Shown here piece by piece: positions 55,613 through 64,000 of a stretch of DNA of 64,000 nucleotides; positions within the stretch are counted from its first letter, which is position 1; the number at the start of each line of letters is the position of its first letter. The stretch spans positions 7,626,001 through 7,690,000 of the forward strand of contig AP026538.1 of NCBI GenBank assembly GCA_026075535.2, written 5' to 3'. Below the pieces are notes generated by a model. The model did not search any database. It had not been told where the DNA came from and worked only from the letters and a program-made list of their open reading frames with translations. This DNA is from Tricholoma matsutake. Lineage: Eukaryota; Basidiomycota; Agaricomycetes; Agaricales; Tricholomataceae. Position numbers and translations under genes: made by a program.

Positions 55613-58600
55613 TCAAAATCGCATACAACCAAAGTCTGTGACTTGAATGTGATGCGGTGCAGCAGTGTGCCATCGGTGGAATTCCTTGACTAACCGAGGG
55701 GCATTCATGTCAGACTCTTTGACCCATGAGTTCTCCTCATACCCATAACCCTTCCAATGCACCAAATACTGGAGTTTTCCTCGACGCAAATGGCTGTCCA
55801 AGATTGACTCGACTTCATATTGGGGTTCTACCTTGATCACTGTAGGCAGTGGTGGTGGGTGTGAATGGCATCTCAGGAATGGATCTGAGGGAGCTGGAAG
55901 GAGTTTGACAACATGGAAGACTGGGTGGAGTCTGGACATGGAGGCTGGGAGGCATAGATGATAGGCATGCATTCCAACACACTTGACAATGGGGAAAGGT
56001 CCCAGGAAGCGATGAGTGAGTTTCTTGGATGGATGCATAGTGCAGATGTCACTGGAGTCAAGATAAACTTGATCACCAACCTTGTACTGAGGGGTCGGAG
56101 AATGGCGTTGGTTGTAAAAGTGTGCCATGTTGTCCTTCGCCTTTGCTAAGGCTGTCTTTGCCTCCTCCAAGCTATCCCGTGTTCTGTGAACTCATTCACC
56201 ATCTCGATGTGTGAGGGAGTTTGGCGAGGTTCAAATCCCATGCGTGGATGTCATCCAGTGTCTAAGAGGAAAGGGGTCTGTTGAGTGGAAGCATGGACAT
56301 GGTTGTTGTATCCGAACTTGGCCAAGGGGAGAATATCGTCCAAATTGTCCTGGCATTCATTGACAAAGATGCGGATGTACTGCTCCAGTTCCTGGTTGAC
56401 TTGCTCAGTCTGGCCATTGGTTTGTGGGTGATAAGTGGTCGAAGCAAGGAGTTTGATCCCCAGGAGTCGGTACAGCTCACAAGTGAACTCTGCCATGAAC
56501 TGAGGGCCACAATCAGAGAGGAAAGCACCAGGAAGTCCATGTAATTTCCGCACATGGTGGAGGTAGAGTTGGGCAGCACCCAGGGCACTGACAGTGGTGT
56601 GAGTGGGAATGAAGTCAGCGCATTTTCCCACTGAGTCAACTGTGCACATCACCGCATCAAACCCGTTTGACTCTGGCAATTCCACCACAAAGTCGATGCT
56701 GACGACATCCCAACGACTCTCTGGAACAGGAAGAGGGTGTAGCTTGCTAATGGGTTTGTGATGAGGAACCTTGGTGTGTAAGCAAAGGTCACAAGTGCAA
56801 CAATACTGACCAATGAGCCATGACATTTGTGGCCACCAATAATTCTGTGAGGTGAGCTCCAAGGTCTTCCAGCATCCAGGATTACCAGCAATCTGTGAGT
56901 CATGTTGTTGGGATATGATGTGCCAGTGAAGGTCTGGGTCATTGGGAACATAGATGCGGTCCCTGAAATACAACAAGTCCTCTTTTTCAGCCCACTCTGC
57001 CACACACAAGGAAAGGGTGGATCCCTTCCTCAGTTCTTTAACAGCTTGGGCAACAACATCCTCATGTAAACTGCTATGGTTTGTGTGACGAATGTCACAT
57101 AGGATGTCCCGCTCCTCGCCCTGGGGTGCGATGCCTTCCAGTGCCCGAATGGTGAACAGGTCTGGCTGCAACAGCACAATGTTTTGGTTGTCACCGCTGC
57201 CATCCCCATGGTCTGCACGTTGGGATAGGGCATTGGTCTTCCCCATGCTGCGACCCAGATGGTGGTGCAAGGAGAAATTGAATCTAGATAGATACAGGGA
57301 CCAATGAGCTTGACGACGGTTCAATTTCTTGGCCGTCATGAAGTACTCGAGATTCTTGTGATCCGTCCAAATTTCCACCTTGTGTTGGGCACCTTCGAGG
57401 AAGTGTCACCACTCCTCAAGTGCACGCATTATTGCCAACATCTCCTTGTCATGGATCTCGTAGTTTCACTCTACAGCACTAAGGCTTTTGGAGTAGAACG
57501 CAACAGGATGCCACTTCTGGTCCTCCAGAGACTGCTGAGACAACACGGTGCCCATCGCAAACTCAGAACTGTCGGCTTCTCCACGAAAAGGATGCGAATC
57601 GTCAGCAAAGGTAAGGATCGGAGCGGAAGTGACCATCTCCTTAAGCTTTTCGAACACCTCCTGTTGTGCATTATCCCACCTCCATGCCTCCTTTCCTGTC
57701 AAGTCGAACAGTGGTCGTGCATGATGTGAGAAATCCTTGATAAAACGCTGATAGAAATTGATGAAGCCCAGGAAAGACTGCACCTCCTTCTTGTTCGTGG
57801 GCATCAGCCAAGCTGTGACCCCGTTTACCTTGATAGGATCCATCTCCACTTGACCCTCCGAGATAATCAGGCCGAGGTACTCGATCTTGGTCTTTTCAAA
57901 CTCGCATTTGTCCTGACGAAGGTAGAGTTTGTACCGTCGAAGTCACTCTAGGACGAGGTGCGTGATGCGATGGTGCTCTTCAACCGTGCAAGTGAAGATG
58001 AGGATGTCGTCGAGATAGATGCAGACAATGCCTTCAAGGATGAGGTTGTGGAAGATGTTGTTCATCATGGTCTGAAAGGTGGCAGGGCTATTAGTAAGGC
58101 CAAAGAACATGACAAGCGGTTCAAAAAGACCACAGTTGGTATGAAAGGCTGCCTTCCACTCATCTCCCTCCTTTATCCTCACATTATTATAGCCCCAACG
58201 GACATCGAGCTTGGTGAAGTATTGGGCTCCATGGAGCTGGTTTACGAGTTCAGAGATGAGGGGTAGTGGGTAGCAATTTTTGACTGTGATGTTGTTGAGC
58301 CTTCTGTAGTCTTGAACTGGTCAAAGTGAGCCATCCTTCTTATTGACAAAGAAAAAGGGAGAGGCCATGGGTGACTTTGATGGTTGAATCCGTCCAGAGG
58401 CCAGGTGCTCATCGATGAACTGGTCAAGCTGCTGTTGTTCTTCCGGAGAGAGAGGATAGACCTTGCAGGATGAAGGGGTTGTGCTGGGGGTGAGTTTGAT
58501 CGCGTGATCCCATGGCTTGCGCGCAGGAAGAGAGTCGAATGACTCCTTGGAGAACATGTCTTCAAACTCATGGAGATGAGGGAGTAAGGAGTTAGTAGAG

Positions 58601-59487
58601 GATTTAGCAGTGTTGTTTTTGTGGAAGGCCTCGGCGAGGTGTTGGGATATGTTCGATGTGGCACACACCTCATGCGATGAGCGAATCGCAGTGTAGAAGA
58701 TCCGATCACCCTCTTCCACTTCCTCTGGATCCTCATCATCATCATCTGAGTCCAGCATTAGATCAGGAACCCCTTCCAATTCCACTTCAGGTATAGGCAG
58801 GGGTCCAGCACGACACTTCTGAGTACATCGTATTGCCGCCTTCTGTCCACGACGTTCTTGCCTGGCTTCTGTGAAACACGTCTGACAGCGGGATGGACAT
58901 CGGCTCATGGTAACCTCCCTGGTATGCCAGTCAACCTCTGGGTTATGGTCTCGAAGCCATGGATATCCCAAAATCACCTTTTGCTTTCCTAATTGAGTGA
59001 CAGCAAAAAGGGCATGCTCACTATGATCTTTGTAACGGAGAACCAGGTCTGCAACCTCTCGGATGGCACCAGCTTCATTTGGGGATCCATCCACGTTATA
59101 TACAGGTATCGGATGTGAGAGTGAGCGAGTATTTAGGCGATGTTGTTGTACCAGATGGGAATCGATGAAGAGACCAGTTGCACCAGAGTCCAGGAGCGCA
59201 GAGACACCAAGTATCTGTCCAGTGTCAGTCGTCTGCAGTTCGATGGCTAGGTTCAAGGAATGTGCAGAGGGAGTGGATGCCACAATATACTTGCGTGGTA
59301 GTTTATGCTCCCCTGATTTAATTTTGGGACGTGGAGTAGAAGGAGAGATGGGGAGAGCAGGTATGTCTTTAGCCAACTTCGAAGGGTCAGAGAGGGGAGC
59401 AGTCACAGAAATGGATTCATTCTCCGGGGATTCAACTGACAAGACTTCAAAGCAGTTATGGACAGGCAGTGAGGGCATACAATTCAC
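55613..59487 (-). pseudogene. pol of G3 (protease to chromodomain)
   Basis: Starts in the -1 frame over the gag stop. Protease LLDSGATGLFIDSHLVQQH near 59200; RT from 58370 (SPFFFVNKKDGSL, then TGA where relatives have Arg); YLDDILIF near 58005; RNase H EADSSEFAMGTVLSQ near 57570; integrase VSIDFVVELP near 56705, LSDCGPQFMAEF near 56515, NGQTEQVNQELEQYIR near 56410; a four-base loss near 56180 shifts the frame into the last part with RFLGPFPIVKCVG near 56010 and a chromodomain near 55720-55820; TGA at 55615-55613. Further TGA codons lie near 57945, 57467, 57408 and 56253. Apart from these, one frame is kept from 59487 to about 56250. Confidence 0.9.
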
Positions 59488-60602
59488 TTGCTGCGAATAG
59501 GAAAATCCTGCTCCTCTACAACTTCCAACTTAATCTCCTCTGCAACTTGATCCTTTGCTTCCTCAACATCTACAAGCGCCAACAAATCTTGCAGGAGTTT
59601 GTCTCGTCCCTCGGGGGTGAGCATGCAGATATCCTGACGATGGGGACATGCTCCAGCCCTGTGTCCAGGTTCCCCACAACGGTAGCAGAGATCCAACTTA
59701 CGTGCATGGCTGCAGGCTGCATCAACATCCATTGGTACTGGGACATTGACGGCTGGTGTGGGAGTTTGACAAACAGGAATGGGGTTAGGGCGGGGGAGGC
59801 TTCGATTGAAGGTGTAGGGCATATGAGTGGTAGTTGGAGCACGGAATGCAGCATTAAACGCCGCATTTGTGAGTCGGTTCTCGTCACAGAGTGAAGCAGC
59901 TTCATACCAAGCAAGGATATCATTGTCCGCTGGGCGCCCTTCCAACATCTGTGCAATCTGGTCCTGAATTTCTCGGTTGAGCCCCTGTCGGAACTTCACC
60001 ACCACCGGTAACCCACTCCCATATCCTGCCATGTCCACCAAATCCTTGAACTCATTGATATAATCATCCACAGATCGACGTCCCTGGTGGTAAGTGGATG
60101 ACTCAAGTCGTGTCACTGCTCGGTGGCATTCATTGAGGGGGCAGAAGTGGCGTATGAACTCAGCTCGAAAGTCACCCCAAGTGGAGAAAGGTAGAGAACC
60201 GAGTTCTTTAGTTTGACGTAGGATACGGTCCACATAGAGATAGGCGCATTCAGATTTCATGTATGTGAAGGCCCAATAAATTTTTGCAGCCTCATCGACG
60301 AATTGATGCGACTGGAGACTAATGTATAACTCACAGGAATTAAGGAATGCACGTCCCTGCACACATGCACCATTAAATTCGGCAGGGGGGGATGGTTTGA
60401 TCTGGGTGCATTCCTTAGTGGACATGTTTGGCAAAATGTCATTGTTGGGTGCGCTTGGAGTCGTAAAGGGGGAACTATTGGTCGTAGGGTTAGCCTGGAG
60501 GGTCCTAACGAAGTTTTCAATCGTAGATTTAAGCGAGTCGATTTGCACGCGCATTCCGGAAACGTCGCTTTCAAGTGCATCGAAGCGTTCTGATGTGTCC
60601 AT
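59484..60602 (-). CDS. intact gypsy gag protein of G3
   Basis: 372 residues without a stop, ATG 60602 to TGA 59486-59484. The N-terminus is helical (DTSERFDALESDVSGMRV), the capsid region contains FNGACVQGRAFLNSCELYIS near residue 90 and VDDYINEFKDLVDMAGYGSG near 195, and a CCHC knuckle CYRCGEPGHRAGACPHR lies near 310. The tail is acidic. It would assemble the retrotransposon particle and bind RNA. Pol starts in the -1 frame at the gag stop; the same junction is kept in G1 and G2, so it is the normal layout and not damage. Confidence 0.88.
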   Translation of the reverse strand: MDTSERFDALESDVSGMRVQIDSLKSTIENFVRTLQANPTTNSSPFTTPSAPNNDILPNMSTKECTQIKPSPPAEFNGACVQGRAFLNSCELYISLQSHQFVDEAAKIYWAFTYMKSECAYLYVDRILRQTKELGSLPFSTWGDFRAEFIRHFCPLNECHRAVTRLESSTYHQGRRSVDDYINEFKDLVDMAGYGSGLPVVVKFRQGLNREIQDQIAQMLEGRPADNDILAWYEAASLCDENRLTNAAFNAAFRAPTTTHMPYTFNRSLPRPNPIPVCQTPTPAVNVPVPMDVDAACSHARKLDLCYRCGEPGHRAGACPHRQDICMLTPEGRDKLLQDLLALVDVEEAKDQVAEEIKLEVVEEQDFPIRSK

Positions 60603-60756
60603 GTCGCTAGAGAGCGCGTTTGGCGAAAATGGTGGTGTAATACAGGCGAGATTATCTGGAACGGTGTGTAGGGACTCTGTGGAGCTTTGGGAAGCGTCGT
60701 CCAGTCCGTACCTGCCTATCTTGGGCAGCGCGTTCGCGATTTTCGGGCCTTAGGGG

Positions 60757-60766
60757 AGAGTTTTCT
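60757..60766 (-). other. probable self-priming site of G3
   Basis: On the minus strand AGAAAACTCT two bases after the 5' LTR (LTR edge at 60769), fully complementary to LTR bases 60870-60879. Best-preserved example of the G-family pair. Confidence 0.5.
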
Positions 60767-60768
60767 AC

Positions 60769-61194
60769 TATAAGGGCAACCTAAGCCTCTAGCAAAGGGA
60801 AATCCGAAGTTAAAATTATACTTCATAATACAGGCATTGGGGACACACCTAGCAAAGGGAAATCCAAAGAGAAAACTCTAAGGATCCCCTTGCTGATGCC
60901 CAGTATATGTGAAGACAACAAAAATCAAATATAACCTAAAAATAGAAAAAGGCGGAGATAGGCGGATCAAGGCCGCCGAATGACATCATACCAAGGGGTA
61001 TGTGTTGGAAGGTGTACTCCGCCTCTAAATATAAAACTGTCAACATGTACAAACATGATAGCAAGGGAAAATTAGTAATAAAATCCGGAAAAATCATAGA
61101 AAATGAAGAATAGAAGGAAATGAGGTGGGGAAAAATATAGGACAAACATAAAAAATAGGAAAAACACACAGGGCACCCCCCTAGTCCCCTTACA
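60769..61194 (-). repeat. 5' LTR of G3
   Basis: 426 bp, the same length as the G2 LTRs; ends TGTAAGGGGACTAGG and GTTGCCCTTATA on the minus strand. Confidence 0.93.
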
Positions 61195-61199
61195 CTCAG

Positions 61200-62624
61200 T
61201 AAGGGGGAGGATCAGACCTACGATGATGTCCCACAAACAAACAATGCGAAAAAGGAAGATGGAAGATTAATTCACGTTTCAAAATGGTTAGAGGATTTGG
61301 TACAACCTCCAGATTTATCAGATTCCGAATATGCTACCTTCGTTTGATATTGCACCAAATTCTTCTTAGATTGCAGCAAACTTTGGAGGAAAGACTTGCA
61401 CGGAGCTCACAAAATCGTTCCAATTTCCGAATGTCATCTCGAAGTCATTTGTGCAGCTCACAACGATATCGGACACAAAATGGTCTTTGTGACGAAAGCC
61501 TTTATTTCCCTACAATTTTGGTGGCCTAACATGAAAGCAGACATCACATGGTATATTCGCACTTGCCACCTATGCCAGGTACAACAAACTCGAAATCTCC
61601 TTATTCCACCTACTGTCGCCACACCCGCACCTTTATTCGGCAAAGTCTACATCGATACCATGCAAATGCCTCCCTCGAGCAGATTCAAGTATATCATACA
61701 AGGCTGATGTTCACTAATGACTTATCCCAAGTGGCGAAACCTTTGACAAGAAAATGCTACGACCCTCGGGGACTGGATCTTCGAAGATATCATTTGTAGA
61801 TGGGGTTCGCTATACGAAATCATGAGCGATAATGGATCAGCATTCATTGCAGCATTGGAGTACCTTTTGAAACAATATCATATTAACCACATTTGAATTA
61901 GCGGCTACAACTCTTGTGCGAATGGAATTGTCGAACGAGCTCATTTCAATATTCAACAATTGTTATTCAAAGCAGTCGATGGAGATCAGAGCAAATGGTC
62001 GGCTGGAGCACACTCAGTGTTCTGGGCAGAACGAGTTACGGTTCATAGATGCATGGGTTGCTCTCCTTACTTTGCAATTACAGGATCACACCCTCTAATC
62101 CCGCTCGACATTTCCAAAGCAACATACTTGCAACCCCCACCCGATTCTATCTTATCGACAACTGATCTCATCACTCGAAGAGCAATCACCCTACAGAAAT
62201 GCTCAGCCGACCTCGAAATTCTCTATTCGAAAGTCTATAGTGCTCGACTCGAAGCCACGAAACATTTCGAAGTTGTTCGCAAACAAACAATGCACAACTA
62301 CAACTTCGAAAAAGGTGACCTAGTCCTACTTTGCAACATGCAAATCGAGAAATCCCTCAATCGCAAGATGCGACCTCAATATTTAGGCCCACTGATCGTC
62401 ATCGATCAAAACTATGGAGGAGCTTACATCATCTGCGAACTTGATGGATCAGTATTTCATCGACCAGTCACAGCTTTCCGACTCCTTCCCTATTTTGCAT
62501 GAAAAGCAATTCCCCTACTGCCAAACTTCCTCGATATCGGCTCTGAAAGACTCGAAAAACTTCGAAACACGTCGAATGTTGACGAAGATATTCCTAAAGA
62601 CCTTCCAGACTTCGAAGACGAATA
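61200..62624 (+). pseudogene. G4 integrase and C-terminal tail
   Basis: Resumes in frame after G3 (KGEDQTYDDVPQTNN). HHCC zinc domain with AAHNDIGHKMVF near 61460 and RTCHLCQVQQTR near 61560; catalytic VYIDTMQMP near 61650, MSDNGSAFIAALEYL near 61826 and NGIVERAHFNIQQL near 61922; C-terminal domain EKGDLVLLCNMQIEKSLNRK near 62310 and RPQYLGPLIVIDQNY near 62370. TGA at 62500-62502 (for Arg) cuts off a last acidic tail ending DLPDFEDE at TAA 62622-62624. Other stops: 61345, 61705 and 61894 (all TGA). No chromodomain seen. Confidence 0.88.
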
Positions 62625-62855
62625 ATTATCCCCTTTCTTTGTTTGCGATCGCTTTCCTATGACCTTGATTTCTTTTAGTGTACAATACAAGTCGCGCAAA
62701 CTCCAAAAGGGTTTTTCGGCCATGATAATTTACTGAGCCTTTCCCTTATTCCTTTTTTTTCTTTTCTTCTTTCTTTTCCTTCTTACTTTTCGTATTGTTC
62801 CTTTTGAGATTCACAAAAAATCTAAGTTATAAAACAGAAAGAACGACACAATCTA
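62625..62855. other. spacer between G4 pol and the antisense gene
   Basis: 231 bp, T/C-rich (CCTTTTTTTTCTTTTCTTC near 62750), no gene and no LTR start recognised. The two genes on either side converge here, so it would hold both 3' ends. Confidence 0.4.
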
Positions 62856-64000
62856 CTACTCTTCCAACATCTCTTCCACCACTTCTATTTGCCTGCACAA
62901 AACTTCCATCTTGACCTTCAACTCCACCAACCTCGTTGCCAGATATCGACAATGAGTCACGATCTCCTCATCGACATCCTCACCCTCTTCAAAACTATGT
63001 GAGGCTTTTGCTTTTGCCTTTCCCTTTCCCTTCGACGACCTCTTTTTCTCCTTCGATGGTTTCAAAGGGCCTGCGACCGGTTTGATGTCGGCGACGGGAC
63101 CCACGATGTGAATTCAAGGTACTTTTGATCCAAACATAGGTTAGCATACACTATGAGATTATATCGAATGAATTTCGTACCTGGTTTTGGGTGCGAATCC
63201 GGTTTTGCAACCCCGAATCGTCTCGCTTCACCTTTGCAAAGTCCCCGCCTCGAGACCCCTTCCCAGTAGCAACCCTGCGCTGCCTGAGTGCACTTCATGC
63301 ACTTCAGGGCTCCCTCCTTGACAATGCACGACAGCTGGGATATCATTCTAGCACATCGATCGCACTACAACATTGATTAACACTCTGAAAACCCTTCAAA
63401 AACAAAGCGAAAACTCACTGGGCCTTCGAAGTCGAGAAGTCCGCCCTCAGCGAACCTCCTCCGCTTGCTCTGTACCCCATCCTCGACAATATCATCCTCA
63501 TCATCCTTGCCTCCCTCAATCTCCACTACCTTATGCTTCCCAATCCTGATTATCGGCAATCCTCCCAAATCTTCTTCCTCGTCCTCCTCTCCAGCCTCTA
63601 GCCTCTCAATCGCTTGCGCCTCCGCTGCAAGCTCTGCATTTCATCGTTGCAGTTCCTCCTTTGACAAAGTTTTAGCACGAAACTCAGCAAGGGCTGCGTT
63701 TCGAGCGTCTACTACTGCCCCCATCTGAGCCTTGATCTTCACCTTCTTCACATCTTCCTCTGCCCTGTGAGCCTCCTCCTCCTCCTCCCAAACCCGTCTC
63801 GCTTCCTCTTCCCTTTGCTCTCGCTCTACCTGCTCACTCAGATCTGCAAATAAAAAGTCTCCCCCCCACGAAAGCCATTTGTGTCAAGCCATCAGTTTGA
63901 AAAGCTCGAAAACCTCATCGACGACCTGTTGCACAGTCGAGTCATGTTCCTCGCCCAAATTGTCCGCCAATTCGTCATATTCCACCTGAACATATCGTGT
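62856..64000 (-). pseudogene. antisense Zn-cluster-like gene beside or inside G4, 5' end outside the window
   Basis: Three exons on the minus strand. Exon A (64000-63419) is Glu-rich (QREEEARRVWEEEEEAHRAE near 63800) and ends with the conserved-looking GGLPIIRIGKHKVVEIEGGK and DGVQSKRRRFAEGGLLDFEG. A 54-bp intron (GTGAGT at 63418 to GTAG at 63365) joins in phase to exon B with a Cys cluster CDRCAR...CMKCTQAAQGCYW (C-x2-C-x8-C-x8-C-x2-C-x6-C). A 59-bp intron (63180-63122) leads to exon C, ending in a Lys-rich stretch and an amphipathic helix (LATRLVELKVKMEVLCRQIE), stop at 62858-62856. TGA codons near 63893, 63640 and 63114 each fit a former CGA. Probable nucleic-acid-binding protein; role unknown. 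Confidence 0.6.

Larger units (their letters stand above)
55212..61194 (-). mobile_element. Ty3/gypsy chromodomain element G3, inverted, nested in G4
   Basis: Minus-strand copy of the G family with perfect 5-bp duplication CTCAG (55207-55211 and 61195-61199). 5' LTR at 60769-61194 (426 bp), 3' LTR at 55212-55577 (366 bp, with a 60-bp internal deletion). It has the best-preserved gag of the three copies and keeps many CpGs, so it is the youngest G copy here. Confidence 0.95.
49542..64000 (+). mobile_element. large Ty3/gypsy element G4, right end outside the window
   Basis: 5' LTR 49542-50643, primer-binding site, gag, protease, RT, RNase H and integrase on the plus strand, split by G3 at 55211. 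It is a different gypsy family from G1-G3 (longer LTR, no chromodomain, TCGAA-rich composition). No copy of its LTR follows the integrase within the window, so the 3' LTR is either to the right of 64000 or lost. The antisense gene at 62856-64000 may lie inside the element. The right boundary given is only the window edge. Confidence 0.75.

Noticed and set aside
1..64000. TGA as a reassigned sense codon, because most in-frame interruptions are TGA.
   Set aside because: The TGA positions match CGA Arg codons in sister copies (for example G3 against G1 and G2), TGA also serves as the normal terminator of gag in all G copies, and CpG decay explains the excess.
1..64000. Classical Neurospora-type RIP.
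   Set aside because: That process favours CpA to TpA; the differences visible here are CpG to TpG or CpA, also in single LTR pairs and minisatellites.

Overview
The window looks like TE-dense chromatin from a basidiomycete, most likely an agaricomycete. The reasons are 53-62 bp GT-AG introns, a KDZ (CxC2-type) transposase, a fungal Tc1/mariner DDE transposase with an acidic N-terminus, chromodomain Ty3/gypsy elements, half-tRNA-primed Ty1/copia elements and Zn2Cys6-like gene families. I see no housekeeping gene; nearly every base can be assigned to a mobile element, its debris, or broken members of repeated gene families. No species is claimed.

Layout. 1-2566: 3' part of a copia element (C1). 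3137-5253: a hAT-like non-autonomous element with an 8-bp target duplication, whose empty site survives in a diverged copy of the target at 49.4 kb. 5922-13569: a hAT-like foldback element opened at its central TA by a Tc1/mariner transposon (6975-13325), which is itself split by a 5'-truncated LINE (about 9.2-12.3 kb); a palindromic MITE and a solo LTR also sit in its left arm. 13.6-18.0 kb, minus strand: a broken small gene and a broken KDZ transposase. 18.2-26.6 kb, plus strand: an unrecognised gene head to head with KDZ, split by a solo gypsy LTR that is in turn split by a young copia element (C2, 20137-25834). 26788-26860: a tRNA-like gene. 26.9-29.0 kb, minus strand: a Zn2Cys6 pseudogene, head to head with a small plus-strand gene (29176-29730 and 48822-49005). 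That small gene is cut by copia element C3 (29731-48821), which carries gypsy elements G1 (32376-40052) and G2 (42474-48504); G1 in turn holds a solo LTR and a MITE. 49542 to beyond the right edge: a second gypsy family (G4) holding an inverted gypsy copy G3 (55212-61194), followed by an antisense Zn-cluster gene.

Almost all lesions are CpG transitions. Arg CGA codons have become TGA; catalytic Asp codons preceded by C have become Asn; the two LTRs of C2 differ only at two CpGs; two target duplications differ only by CpG decay; and two coding minisatellites hold the intact, TG and CA states of the same CpG side by side. This points to CpG cytosine methylation and deamination (or a RIP-like process aimed at CpG) as the main force that silenced this region. 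Two priming systems can be read directly: a primer-binding site matching the anticodon arm of initiator tRNA-Met in both copia families, and a probable self-priming site in the chromodomain gypsy family.
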